In this document: positions 1 to 10,754 of the stretch, in pieces | How the letters are laid out: the number at the start of each line of letters is the position of its first letter | Position numbering within the stretch: position 1 is the first letter of the stretch | DNA from: Sepioteuthis lessoniana | Lineage: Eukaryota; Mollusca; Cephalopoda; Myopsida; Loliginidae | NCBI GenBank assembly: GCA_963585895.1 | Contig: OY757904.1 | Coordinates: forward strand, 71,451,952-71,515,951 | Reading direction: 5' to 3' | Length of the DNA stretch: 64,000 nt | Notes under the pieces: model-generated | What the model was told of the DNA's origin: nothing | Databases searched by the model: none | Seen by the model: the letters and a program-made list of their open reading frames with translations, nothing else | Made by a program: the position numbers and the translations under genes

Positions 1-1140
1 ATACGGTGGGACTAGTCATATGTTCATTGTATCCGCTGAAAAAGATTTACTCCCTCAAAAATAAACTTAATCAACTGAAGAGGCTCGTTTTTTGGAAATC
101 TGAAAAGTCCAAGTACCAGTTCATAGCTATTAATCTATTACTTCAGGGTACTCTCTAATAAGGAGTATTATATGAGGATCAAAAAGATCAGTTTTGAAAT
201 TATTCGTATTGAATAGAACAGTGGACACAAAAAAGAAGCAACTAAGTAAAAATGTAATTATGAACAAAAAATGAACACCATTCCCTAACCTCTCGAAATG
301 AAGTATTCTCAGAATGGTTGACATGCCATAAAAATCAATAAATCTTCTTTTTCATCACCACTGGTGAATACCTTCCAATAACCCGGTTAAGATTAGGCAA
401 AACTATGAAATTCTATTGCCTAAATTTTGCTACAACCATCTTTGTCCATTTAACTACAAAAAGACATGGTGTCTATTTAGTTTGTCTGTGATCATTCATT
501 TTAAATATATAAAGGCCGTCAGCTATTTCACTTCAACACATACCACTCAAGTATCTACCACTGACAGTAAAGTTGTCGACTGGCCAAAGGTTTGCATGTG
601 ACCTTTGCAAAATAAGTTGTAAATTGGCTATGTTTGAGAAAGGCTTTTACTTTGCCACTCCTCTGCAACAGTGACATGTTTCCTTTGCTCACGGAATGTT
701 CGGGATGTTATTGTTTTGATTCAGTGATGGGTAGGTAGTTTTAGCAAGGTTGCTTACACGAAACAGTCTGTAACACTAGCAGTAGCTTTGATTGGGTTTA
801 TTTTCAGTACGTAAAGACGTTTATTGAATAAATATTATCAGATGGCTAATGCACTTTTTTCTATGTTTAGGAGTTTGCAACTGTTGCAGATGCAAGCGTT
901 TATTTATCTATTTTATTAAAGAATCGTGGGATCCTGGTTTCAGAGCTCTGGGAAATTTCAACACTCATAACAAATACGTAATGCTGTGTGTAGCCAGTCT
1001 TTAAACAAAGAAAATAAGTGTCCCAATAGTACCAACGATAAAATTGATGATACTACTATCAGTGCATGGAAGGCAAAAGTTTCTTATCGACCGAAACGTT
1101 TTCTTACGAATCCTTTTATGAACAATGGTGGGAGAGTGTA
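1..1140. other. AT-rich intergenic DNA, only a SINE tail recognised
   Basis: No coding potential beyond short chance frames. A SINE-type 3' tail (gttgacatgccataaa) lies at about 315-335 on the plus strand. Nothing else was recognised. Confidence 0.6.
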
Positions 1141-1144
1141 GCAT

Positions 1145-1300
1145 TGCGCTTATAAAATTAGGAAATGAATATTGCTGAGTTCAATCTCTGGATGAAGTGG
1201 TTTGCATTTCATTTCGCGCTAATGCCTTTAAGAAAGGTAGGGATACCACTGTTTTCGTTCCAGCTATGCGTGATCCTCTTCGATTTGTCAAACGAAAGTT
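1145..1300 (+). repeat. Decayed SINE body
   Basis: The string 'gcgctaatgcctttaagaaaggtagggat', followed by 'ttccagctatgcgtg', matches the body of better SINE copies in this window (11315-11480, minus strand of 47868-48072). Their body reads 'cctttgggaaaggta...ccagctatgggtaaa'. The tRNA-like head is weak: only 'gagttcaatctc' resembles a B box. It is an old copy. The overlapping open frame is not a gene. Confidence 0.55.
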
Positions 1301-3285
1301 TTACCATGCTAACAAATAATATACGCACAAGATTCTATAAGTTTTACCAAAAAAATAAAATGGCCCAACAAATCCTGACTAAAAGAGTTGTTGTCATCGT
1401 GTGACGTGTCGCTTCAGTGAACCGTAGATTCTTTTAAGCGAAAACAGCATAAATACCTGGATTTTACCAGAGTGCTAAAAATGTTTTGGGATATAATGGT
1501 GACATTGGTTCCAATTGTAATCGGATGCTTTATAACGGTCCCAAAACTCATGGAAAATACACTAGAGAACACACAAACACCAACACTAGAAGTATACCAA
1601 AAATATTGAAATATAAAATGACTGAAACATTGAGGTTCAAACAATACAACTTTGTTCGTATTGAACTAGACTAAAACATGATGACAATTTAAAAGTATTC
1701 TACAAAGAATATAAAGCAATTAATATGAACAAGAAATCATACTTAAGCCACTTTTTTTTTAAATTTCTAAAATACGGTATACCATTATAGATTCTTCGTA
1801 TACAAACCGACAATCACCTAACGTTGCGTGCCCAACGCTACTGATCTAATTTATTGGAATTTAAGAATAATCGAGTGTTGAATTTGAGTTCCTAATTGAA
1901 AATCATCAATACTTTGATTTTTTGACTGTTCAACACTTCACAATTCATTCAACTACAAAGCTGTAGTCTTGTCTCTTAAGGAGATATTGCCATTACAATT
2001 CGATTATCAAGAGATGCATTTTATTTTCATTCTGCTAACACGATTGTCTGCAATGTTATGATTCTGAGTCTGAATTTGAACTTGCGTTTCTTTAAACAAG
2101 AAAATTCAGTTAAAACACGATTTGACCTAATATTTTTTCAGGGAATCGAATTCGTAATTAATTTACGCTCACATTATGCAAATATAACACTGGAAGTGAA
2201 GTATAAAATTCCTTCACTTTTATAAAAACATGTTTCCCTTTTTATTTTTATGTATTTTTTTTATCTTGTGTTAAACAGTAATGGTCTATTTTTTTATTTT
2301 TATTTTAGTGTAGTTTTTCATGTTCGTGAAAAGATCTCGCATGGTGGCTGAGGGTATTATTCGTTCATAATGAAATCGTCCGGCAAGTCTATCCAGCTAC
2401 CTTCAGGGAAAAAACAAGTGGTGCTTTGTAGTAAAAAATGTTTTTCCTATGAATTTAACAAGTCTGTATAATTCATATGATATTCACATTAATTGTACTA
2501 CCTATGGCAAAAATTATAGAATTAGCATACTTAGTTGATTCTGGCCTTATTTATTCAGTAAATACACTAATAACAGTTACAGTTCCAAATAGGTTTTATT
2601 TACTTGCTCAACATTATGACTTCATAAAGCATACCATAAAAATTAGATTAAATCATGTAAATAAATGGTATCATTTATTTACCAAGCGATACTGAGGAAA
2701 AGATTTTTAAATAACTTAATGCTAGTGGCCTTCAGTGAGGTTCGAGTAACAGTAAGCCTATTCTGATCTCTATGATTCTTCCAAAATTGCAGGCATGTGT
2801 TATATATTTGTGTAATATATTCAAATACGATGGTACCCCAAATGCTTTATACCAGTTTGGTACGAGCTAGTTTGCGACACGTATATCATATGAACGAACC
2901 AGTTAATTTGTATCTTCTGTGGTTGGTAGTATCATAGCAGTTGGTACGATGACATACTGTGAATTGCTTCACTTCATGTGGGATTTGAAAGCCACACTGA
3001 TGAACGCGCAATTTTGTCTTATTCGAGAAATTATTTTTTAAATATAGAATTGAGCTCTGCGGGGAAAGTAACGAAAAAATATTCATGTGAAATTTGAGGG
3101 TGGTATTGATCAGAGTTCAGTCAGCAGAGGGTTCAAGAAATCTTCTCTTGAAACTGAAGAACTTTTACCCTCAGGAATGAACAGAATAGCCCCAAACCAT
3201 GGATTTTAAGACGGAGGTTCAAGATTAAGAAGCCGAAAAAATGATTCCACAGATATTTATTCCATTAATTGGACATTAATAATTT
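1300..3285. other. No recognisable feature
   Basis: AT-rich sequence with dispersed homopolymer runs. No protein motif, SINE body or long tandem repeat was seen on either strand. Confidence 0.5.
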
Positions 3286-3289
3286 GTTT

Positions 3290-3905
3290 GGTGGTTTGGT
3301 TGCTTGATAGCATTTTACGGTATATCAACGCTTGTAGAGGCCAAATCCAGTTCATAGAATTATATTAGATAAATATTATTTGTGAACGAATAGTTTTTAG
3401 GCACCAAATTTTAAACGAGCAAGAGCTCATTTATTTACACAAATTTAAATAGTTTCATATTACCATCAAACACTAATCATTTGTCTACATACATTCAAAT
3501 GGTTTCAAGTATTGATATCTAATAATAATAATTTTATTTGAAAACAATTGAATGGATTAAAGTATTACCAACACACTGCTAATTAGCTTAAAGTATTGTT
3601 TTTTACTTCTAATAATTCAATTAACAGTCATTCACTTGCTCACGGCTAAGTGGTTTCAAATATAGAAAAGGATTAAGCAGCTCTTGTTAATCCCTAGATA
3701 GGACCCAAACAGGTACTACCGATCCAGTTCGGAGTAAACCTGGCAGTAATGGCAATGAAGGAGTACGCCAGATTCCCTAAAACTTCACGTCTGGTACCTC
3801 ACCATCGGAATGGTTAATGTCATATCCAGGACACTCATTGGGATAAGGGGGCTCACCACTCTACAAAGATGCAGACAGCATATTCAACAGCCACAGTCGA
3901 ATGTG
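3290..3905 (-). repeat. Old copy of the head-VNTR-tail composite repeat
   Basis: The tail (tttacggtatatcaacg...gccaaatcc) is at 3305-3350. The head is at about 3690-3905, reversed: 'taatggcaatgaaggagtacgc', 'cctcaccatc', 'gtcatatccaggacactcattggg'. These are the same landmarks, in the same order, as the minus-strand copy at 60590-61245. The 340 bp between them is too decayed to show clear minisatellite units. Confidence 0.6.
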
Positions 3906-3949
3906 CTGGACATTGATAGAGAACAAGCCTTGAGTTTTTATGTAGATTG

Positions 3950-4205
3950 GTCCGATGAGTAGAGTGTTCACCAATGCTCCAGCAGACCGGGGTTCAATCC
4001 CAGGTCAAGTCATACCAAAGAATAAAAATGGTACTTGATGCCGCCTTGCTTAACACTCAACATTATATAAGGTGAGGATCAAAGATAAAGTAGGGCAATC
4101 TCGGGAATGGAGTAGCGACCCCCTCTACACCTCGGTGTAGTAGCTATTGAAAATAAGCTTACGGGCCTCCCTCGACTAAGGTCACCAACTTACAGTTATT
4201 CAGAA
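3950..4205 (+). repeat. tRNA-derived SINE, second family, full head and body
   Basis: The B-box-like sequence GGTTCAATCCC at about 3988-3998 follows 'gatgagtagagtgttcacc' (A-box-like), as in a tRNA-type pol III promoter. The body carries 'gggaatggagtagcgaccccctctacacctcggtgtagtagct', repeated in decayed form at 12370-12475. The end is 'gactaaggtcaccaactt'. Transcription by pol III and LINE-driven mobilisation are inferred from the family type. Confidence 0.65.
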
Positions 4206-4575
4206 TGTATCTTTAACTAAATTTATCTCGAAATTGAAAACAAATATTTGGCTGTCAGCCCAGTCGGTTGGGGCAGTAGAATACTATTGTTAAATTGCAA
4301 TACCTAATACCCTTTAGCTGTGTGGAAACAAACGTGCTATTAAGATTCCTCAAAACGAAAGACTTCTGTCTTGTTCTTCTTCGTCCACGTTCTATCATTG
4401 GATATGAAGTGTTTTCTAATATATGTTCATATGTCTGTCAAACACGGTAATCTACTTCCTCTCGACATTGAAAAGTAGAACCCACATAACAAGTCTTGGA
4501 GACAAGTAAAACTTTTACTGAACACTATGAGCATATGTGTTTGCTGGAATACGTTTGTTTATTCTTGTATTTATG

Positions 4576-4576
<1 letters not shown>
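4205..4576. other. Unassigned; short composite-head fragment
   Basis: The sequence 'gcccagtcggttggggcagtagaatac' at about 4258-4284 matches the start of the composite-repeat head seen at 51143. The rest was not recognised. Confidence 0.4.

Positions 4577-4613
<37 letters not shown>
4577..4613. repeat. (TA)n microsatellite at LINE 3' end
   Basis: A pure TA run directly abuts the (CAT)n terminus of the LINE at 4614. Confidence 0.95.
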
Positions 4614-4615
<2 letters not shown>

Positions 4616-6464
4616 TCATCATCATATCGTGCTGGCAGCACGGATATCCCTGACCCTCTCTCGCCACTCCTCTCTATCGTTCATCGCCCTAGGCAGGTCT
4701 TCAGGACAACAACCTGTATCCTCACATAGCTGCTGAATGTACGTTCGTGCTGGTCGTCCTGCTTTTGCGCGGCCGTGTGTGGGGATCAATAAGAGTACAT
4801 CTCTTATGAGTTCATCTCTGCTTCTCCAGCAATGTCCTGCATGTCTGGTTCGCCTAACTTGAATAGTTTTCGTGATAGGGGGCAGGTGGCCGTACAGTTG
4901 GTGTCTTGTGGGGTGTTGCTGCCAGGACTTGTTGAGGATTGCACGCAGCATTCTTGTGTAATTGTCATCTAGTTTCTTCTCCAGCCGTTTTGTTAGCGTC
5001 CATGTAGTGCATCCATATAGCAGTATCGATGTGACCGCTGCCTGGAAGAAACTGCGTTTCATTTTATCGGTTAGGTCTGATTTCCATATAGTCGATAGCC
5101 TATTGATAGCTGTCCATGCTTTCGTTAACCTCGTTTCGATGTCCTTTTCGGTTGATTCGACGCTGCTTCCTAGGTACGTGAATTTGTCTACTAGTTTAAG
5201 AGGGGTTCCTTCTAGAGTGGAGATGTCCCCCGTTTGGTTATAGCACATATATTCCGTTTTGTGTGCATTAACATGGAGGCCTATGCTTGCTGCTGCTCGT
5301 TCCAAACTATGCAGAAGTGTTTCGGCTTGGTCAGGTGTATTTGCCAGTATCGCTATGTCATCGACGTAGTCGGCGTCGGTAATTGTTGTTGCGGGGTATC
5401 TTCTGCTTCTTTTCTTCGTCAGTTCGAAGCCATTCTCTTTGATTTTGTCAATCGATGTTCTAAGAACGTAGTCTAGACAAATGATAAAGAGATACGGAGC
5501 CAGCGTGTCTCCTTGTAGTACTCCTGCTACTATGTCGAAGTATTCTGTGTCTCCATCTGGTGATCTTACTTTTACTTTAGTGTTTCTATAGAGAATCGTT
5601 ATTGCCGCTACGGTTTCTTTAGGTATGCCGTACGCTAGTAGGATTTGTTCCATCTTTCCTCTGTGAATGGAGTCGAAAGCCTTGGTAAAGTCGACAAATA
5701 TTAATGTCGCTTGTAGGTTCTTTGCCCGTACACCTTCAAGGATTCTGCGGATGGTTAATATTTGTGAGGTCGTGGATCTATTTCTTCGGAAGCCATTTTG
5801 GTTTTTTCTAAGTATGTTGTCGATTTTGGGTTCTATTCGGTTTCGTAGTAGGGCATTGTAGATTTTGGCAGCTATGGATGTAAGTGTTATGCCTCGGTAG
5901 TTTTTGGCTAATCCGAGGTCCCCCTTTTTAGGGAAGGGGAGTATGCATCCCTTTGTCCATCTATCTATCGGATTTTGATTGTATACTGCGTTGCAGTGTC
6001 GGAGCAGTATGTCGTCGAATTGTCTGGTCTTCCATACTTCCGGGGGAATTTCGTCCAGTCCTGCAGCTTTCCTATTTTTAATTTTTCTGAGAACCGAGTC
6101 GAGTTCTTCTTGTGTGAACGGTCCAAGTTTAATGTCTAATTGTTTGCTAATTATTCTGGTGATTGGTGCAGGCGTTATTTTTGGTGGGTTTCCAAGTAAG
6201 TTTTCGAAGTGCTGTTTCCACAGTTTTATTCTTTTTTGTTGGTTTGCTGCTTTAAGTTTTGCTTTGGCTGTGTTCTTTCTTCTGCTCACTTCGTTTATTG
6301 TTTGCCAGGCAATTCTAGATTGTCTATCTTCCACCGAGTCTCTAATCTTATCTATCTGATTTTGAATGTATTCTGTCTGTTCCTTTATATATATGCCTGT
6401 TAATTGATATTGTGCCGTTTTTAGTTTTAAGGCATTTGTGTTTGTTGGGTTTATATGTTGGGTT

Positions 6465-6466
<2 letters not shown>
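4614..6466 (-). mobile_element. APE-type LINE (RTE-like), 5'-truncated copy 1
   Basis: On the minus strand the element runs from a (TA)n tract (6467-6525) to a (TGA)n-type tail, read on the plus strand as catcatcatcat at 4614-4625, then another (TA)n. It holds the reverse-transcriptase half only. The longer copy at 36738-39570 shows that the complete element also has an APE endonuclease. Homology to that copy ends at about 6440-6465, so truncation fell in the linker between endonuclease and RT. The open frame suggests a fairly recent insertion. Assignment to the RTE-like group is by motif and by the short simple-repeat tail, and is tentative. Confidence 0.85.
4622..6334 (-). CDS. LINE reverse transcriptase, partial ORF2
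   Basis: A 570-codon uninterrupted frame. Residues 130-150 carry the RT entry region (LPFPKKGDLGLAKNYRGITL). Motif A (VDFTKAFDSIHR) is near 214-225, GVLQGDTLAP near 271-280, and the catalytic box YVDD at 323-326, where YADD is more usual in this group. The thumb and C-terminal region include LLYGCTTWTL, a His/Cys-rich HAGHCWRSRDELI segment and the closing GRPARTYIQQLCEDTG...EEWRERVRDI, typical of APE-type LINE polyproteins. The product would copy LINE RNA by target-primed reverse transcription. The frame stays open upstream to the (TA)n without a convincing ATG, and the nominal first codon is GTG, so this is a truncated ORF. The endonuclease is missing. Confidence 0.9.
   Translation of the reverse strand: MEDRQSRIAWQTINEVSRRKNTAKAKLKAANQQKRIKLWKQHFENLLGNPPKITPAPITRIISKQLDIKLGPFTQEELDSVLRKIKNRKAAGLDEIPPEVWKTRQFDDILLRHCNAVYNQNPIDRWTKGCILPFPKKGDLGLAKNYRGITLTSIAAKIYNALLRNRIEPKIDNILRKNQNGFRRNRSTTSQILTIRRILEGVRAKNLQATLIFVDFTKAFDSIHRGKMEQILLAYGIPKETVAAITILYRNTKVKVRSPDGDTEYFDIVAGVLQGDTLAPYLFIICLDYVLRTSIDKIKENGFELTKKRSRRYPATTITDADYVDDIAILANTPDQAETLLHSLERAAASIGLHVNAHKTEYMCYNQTGDISTLEGTPLKLVDKFTYLGSSVESTEKDIETRLTKAWTAINRLSTIWKSDLTDKMKRSFFQAAVTSILLYGCTTWTLTKRLEKKLDDNYTRMLRAILNKSWQQHPTRHQLYGHLPPITKTIQVRRTRHAGHCWRSRDELIRDVLLLIPTHGRAKAGRPARTYIQQLCEDTGCCPEDLPRAMNDREEWRERVRDIRAASTI

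Positions 6467-6525
<59 letters not shown>
6467..6525. repeat. (TA)n microsatellite at LINE 5' break
   Basis: About 29 TA units, starting exactly where homology to the LINE stops. Confidence 0.95.
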
Positions 6526-6527
<2 letters not shown>

Positions 6528-6854
6528 ATTCTTCCTGTGAGCCTAAATGAAGGTATATTGTCTTTCCTTCTTGTTAGTGTGAGTGAATCACTGGACGTAT
6601 CAAAATTTTATAGTAGACCTTGGTGAGAGATGACTCGACAAAATATTCTCTCTTGTGACAACACGGTCTTGTAGCTCCAAAGTACCTCACTCACATGTAT
6701 CAGATATATACATGAGTATGTGTTTTTGTCTTTGCATCACAAAGCAAATATAGAATATATATGGTTATTTATAAATGCTCAGCGCAAGATTATATTCGTG
6801 GTACAGCAAGTAAATACAATCGAAAATACAATCACATTCACCTGCAAAATATGG
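6526..6854. other. No recognisable feature
   Basis: About 330 bp of AT-rich DNA between two (TA)n tracts. Nothing was identified. Confidence 0.5.

Positions 6855-6910
<56 letters not shown>
6855..6910. repeat. (TA)n microsatellite, left flank of solo LTR
   Basis: A pure TA run ending immediately before TGTAACA, the proposed LTR start. Confidence 0.95.
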
Positions 6911-6913
<3 letters not shown>

Positions 6914-7245
6914 AACATTTGTCGGGTTGCGTAGGGCAATTAGGTGCGATAGCCGAGAGTAATTAATCGCGTTAGCAAAGAGCAATCTGCCGTGAAGACA
7001 GGAAACCCAGTTACCGACTGAGGAACGGGAACTATTAATTGTGCCTTGGGGCATCCCATTGTGCAAAAGTGGGCTATTCCATTGCATAGATCGTGATTGG
7101 CTGCTTGTAAATAAGTGAAAGTACTTTATTGTATAAACCAGCTTCAGTTTAGCATTGTAAGGAGGACTGATCTGAACCACGACCTGCTTTATTTCTGTCT
7201 GCCAGGTGGACGCTTTACGGAGGTATGTGTTATTGTTATTCTACA
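6911..7245 (+). mobile_element. Putative solo LTR inserted in (TA)n
   Basis: A 335-bp block begins TGTAACA and ends TTCTACA, so it has TG...CA ends with a short imperfect inverted repeat. A TATA box (TATAAA, 7132-7137) follows an inverted CCAAT motif (gattgg, about 7094-7099). This leaves about 110 bp for R and U5. No primer-binding site, gag or pol lies beside it, hence solo. Both flanks are (TA)n, so a TATAT target duplication is possible but uninformative. It would derive from LTR-LTR recombination of a retrotransposon. A non-LTR explanation cannot be excluded without other copies. Confidence 0.6.
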
Positions 7246-7726
7246 TATATATATATATATACTTTGCTTGTCAAATATTCATGGTAAATTACGACAGTAG
7301 CTTACTGGAAGGAGTCATATTTTATACAAATTAATCCCCTGAAAGATTCTTATTTGTTGAACATTCATTTAAATTTTACCGACAATACACAATAATTTTT
7401 AATAATTTGATATTGCCTATGTTTATTAATTATATATGAAGAAAATTAGATCAGGAACACAAGAGTAAATTTATTATCATCGTAATATATCAGCCTGTAT
7501 GAAATATAACTCTGTTCGGATATTTATAAAAAATTATCCAATGAATGTACTCAGTAACAAAAAAAAAAACTTAACATAATCGTAGCAGTTGCTTTTTATT
7601 TGTTGATATCTGTCAAAGTGATATGTTAGTTCTTTTCATGAGAATTTTCAACGATTGTAGTCCCCATATCATATTGTCTGTGTCTCGTTTATTAATGTTT
7701 GTCCCTGACTTATTGTCAATCACCTC
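7246..7726. other. Short (TA)n then unassigned DNA
   Basis: TA run at 7246-7260, then AT-rich sequence with no identifiable element. Confidence 0.5.
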
Positions 7727-7830
7727 AGTTGGTGTAATGGTTAGCAAAATAGAATAGCAGACTATTGTTCGTAAATTTGATTCTCACCGGGTTTTCTATA
7801 GTTCTGGCATTTTGACATATCTGAGTAAAG
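7727..7830 (+). repeat. tRNA-derived SINE head fragment
   Basis: 'ggtgtaatggttagca' is an A-box region and 'aaatttgattctca' a decayed B box about 35 bp later. This is the same head as in the minus strand of 49480-49560 and 47868-48072. The body beyond about 7830 is not recognisable. Confidence 0.6.
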
Positions 7831-7973
7831 CTTAGTTAATATTTAAAGGAATTAATTTCTACGTTTACATAAACATAGATACACACATGTGCTCACATAT
7901 GCATGCATATATGCGCATACGCATAAGCACACATATATACACTGGTGCACATTTATGCATACATACGCATGTG

Positions 7974-7975
<2 letters not shown>

Positions 7976-8037
<62 letters not shown>
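7976..8037. repeat. (TA)n with one phase break
   Basis: A TA run interrupted by a single phase slip near 8006. It is preceded at 7870-7975 by cryptic acac/gcat-rich sequence. Confidence 0.9.
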
Positions 8038-8038
<1 letters not shown>

Positions 8039-8227
8039 GAAAATAATTCTTACATGGCCACATTTAATAACCTTGAATAAAAACACTTTATTCCCAAAAA
8101 AAAAGAATTCCTTTTTCTTCGTTGAATAATTTTATCAATCCCTTTATCCAATAATTAATCAATGTTTACAATGTCTGCAAACATTAAATATTTTTGACTG
8201 TTGGTTACGCAATTCCTTTGGTTTATA

Positions 8228-8253
8228 GTATATATATATATATATATATATAT
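8228..8253. repeat. (TA)n microsatellite
   Basis: A short TA tract just 5' of the LINE remnant that starts near 8272. Confidence 0.9.
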
Positions 8254-8271
8254 GCTAATTTCTGTATAGGT

Positions 8272-10094
8272 GATTGGTCGTTTTAATCAATAAAATGTAT
8301 TTTATCCTCCCCCACTTGGCCAATGCGATCCTGACGAGCCGTTAAGGTGAAGCCTAGGTAGTTTCGCCCTTAGCCGTGTTGGAATTATTTTCATATTAGT
8401 TTTATCTTGTGTATTGAGCAATTTATTTCGTTTTAGCTTAGAAGGTATTGTTTTCTTGTGCTCAGACACTAGTCTGACCTTTTTTTTCCATATTTTTCAT
8501 TCATTGTATCTCAAGTTCCAGCCACAGTTTTTCATAGTCTCCACCAGCAACAACAACAGCGTCCTATAGCATCTCATTATCTCTCCTGCTAATTGCCTCA
8601 AGCAACTAAGGAGGAAAAAAATATCAACTCACAAAAGGTCCTTTTTAACAACGACCTGGAAGCCTTCCTTATGAAGCCGGAAGTGCCGGTTGCAAAATCC
8701 TCTTTATTATCGGAATGGACATCGCTACCGGTTTCACAAAGAACAAATAAAACCTCGCTCCCGGCCAGTGATTCCCACCAGGATAGAAACCACCAGAACG
8801 CCCGGCAACGATAGTCTCCTAGGTTACTAAAATGAAATTCCCAGAAGATCACCAGTGAGACAGAGTCGAGAAATATGCGCAATATTTCCATGGTACGAAC
8901 ATCCTACTTATACCAGAACTATTTGTGGCCTTAGAGCCGAAGACTCTGCCTCTCATCCTTACAGATTTGAAAACCAGAAGACTAGCAGGAATTTAAAAAA
9001 AAAACATTTGAGGAGTATCCCATGCCGGCATTTTTGCCGGCGAAGCTGTGCCACATGGGATGTCCTGGTACCCTCGGAGGAGCTGGCAATAAAACTGGGC
9101 AGGAGAAACATTAACACAAAATAATTTTGGCTTCAGCGTACAGTGGTACAAGGAGAATAAAATTAACCGTGAGCATTGTCCCATTAAAATTGAATGGGGA
9201 CGTGTCCGCTGCCCATATGAATGTGTATTGCAGCGTGGAGGAGGTAACGTCAGTAAGATCGGCGGGTGGGATGGCTCACAGTTCCTCAATAGGGAAGGCT
9301 TCCAGGCTATCCTGCATATACTTGCATATAAGGCCCAGCAGATGATAGTGGTAGAAGAAGGCCGGGGGCCACGATGATAATCCTGCAAACAACTCGGACA
9401 CTAAGAACGATTTTGCCCATAGAGGACAACCAACAATGGCAACAACAACATCAGCGACAACATCAAAAAGGAAAAAAAAACTACATACCCAACTACTAAT
9501 CCTGCATTGGAACCTGCAGATCGTCCAAATAAACCGGAAAAAGGGTGGACCCTGGTGACCAGAAAAAAAAAATGAACAACAAAACAACAGAACTACCTGC
9601 GGAAACAACAACAAAATCATCAGAAATCACAACAACAGAAAAATAACTGCAACAACAGTAATAGAACTACGTGAGCCTACCGAGTGCTACAAGGGATACG
9701 TTGTTAGATCCAGGTTAAAAAAGAGTTCCGAACAAAGCCGTGAAATGTAACGCGTTTGCCCGTGAGGAAGAAGTACGACAGTTTCCCTTTCGGTATATCG
9801 AATTGGTCAAGTCCCTGGACGGGTGTGATGCCTTTTGAACTCTCTTCCGTGATCACTTTGCTCTCTCCTAACCTCCAGATCCAAGAGTTTCGTAGCTATT
9901 TAGCTGACTCCCTTCGCCTTCGGGGGGCTGAAGCGGCTAGCTGCGAGGGTTTGGTTACTAAATGTGAAGTCCGTGATGCGCTGATGCAGGTCGGCCACAA
10001 CAAATCATCGTGATTAGATAGTTTACTTTACGAAGTGTAATTGTGGCTGCGTACTTGTTTGTGCCTATTCTGACGGATCTGTTTATAAAGATTA
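8272..10094 (+). pseudogene. Decayed LINE of a different clade (5' UTR, ORF1-like part, start of RT)
   Basis: An unusually GC-richer block. The 5' part (8272-8590) is non-coding and UTR-like. An ORF1-like segment is at 9093-9380 (frame with YKENKINREHCPIKIEW and FQAILHILAYKAQQM), closed upstream by an in-frame TAA at 9090. At 9740-10090 the segment reads, with frameshifts, FPFRYIELVKSLDGCD..LFRDHFALS, then QEFRSYLADSLRLRGAEAA, then CEVRDALMQVGHNKSS. This resembles the linker and first RT block of L1/Tx1-like LINEs, the family placement being from memory of their motifs. Stops replace probable CGA/CAA codons. The element is cut by (TA)n at 10094 before the catalytic RT domain. Confidence 0.6.
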
Positions 10095-10120
10095 ATATAT
10101 ATATATATATATATATATAT
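10094..10120. repeat. (TA)n between two LINE fragments
   Basis: A TA run separates the plus-strand LINE remnant from the (CAT)n end of the next LINE copy. Confidence 0.9.
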
Positions 10121-10728
10121 CATCATCATCATCATCATCATGTCGTGCTGGTAAGACGGATATCCCTGACCCTCACTAGCCATTTTCCCTATCGTTCATC
10201 GCCTCAGGCAGGTCTTCTGGACAACATCCTGTACCCTCACATAGTTGCTGAATGTATGTTCGTGCTGGTCGTCCTGCTTTTGCACGGCCATGTGTGGGGG
10301 TCAATAAGAGTACATCACTTATGAGTTCGTCCCTGCTTCTCCAGCAGTGTCTTGTGGGGTGTTGCCGCCAGGACTTGTCCAAGATTGCTCGCAGCATTCT
10401 TGTGTAATTGTCGTCTAGCATCTTCTCCAGCCGTTTTGTTAGAGTCCATGTAGTGCATCCATATAGCAGTATCGATGAGACCGCTGCCTGGAAGAAACTG
10501 CGTTTCATTTTATCGGTTAGATCTGATTTCCATATAATCGATAGCCTATTGATAGCTGTCCATGCTTTCGTTTACCTCGTGTCGATGTCCTTTTCGGTTG
10601 ATTCGACACTGCTTCCTCGGTAAGTGAATTTGTCTACTAGTTTAAGAGGGGTTCCTTCTAGAGTGGAGATATCCCCCGTTTGATTATAGCACATATATTC
10701 TGTTTTGTGTGCATTGACATAGAGGCCT
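10121..10728 (-). mobile_element. APE-type LINE, truncated copy 2 with 69-bp internal deletion
   Basis: About 600 bp of the 3' end of the family at 4614-6466, on the same strand and with the same (CAT)n-type terminus (10121-10140). It encodes the C-terminal part from YVNAHKTEYMCYNQ to DLPEAMNDRE. Relative to copy 1 it lacks exactly 69 bp (23 codons), joining 'TRH' to 'CWRSRDELI'. The break lies at a TGTC present at both ends of the lost segment in copy 1 (4833 and 4902). The 5' end stops at 10728 in (TA)n. Stops and frameshifts near 10575 and after ENG make it dead. Confidence 0.9.
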
Positions 10729-10729
10729 A

Positions 10730-10753
10730 AATATATATATATATATATATATA
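10730..10753. repeat. (TA)n at 5' break of LINE copy 2
   Basis: A TA run beginning immediately where LINE homology stops (gaggccta|aatata). Confidence 0.9.
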
Positions 10754-10754
10754 A

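Noticed and set aside
1414-1674. Opposed short ORFs at 1.4-1.7 kb
   Set aside because: They overlap on both strands, lack motifs and lie in featureless AT-rich DNA.
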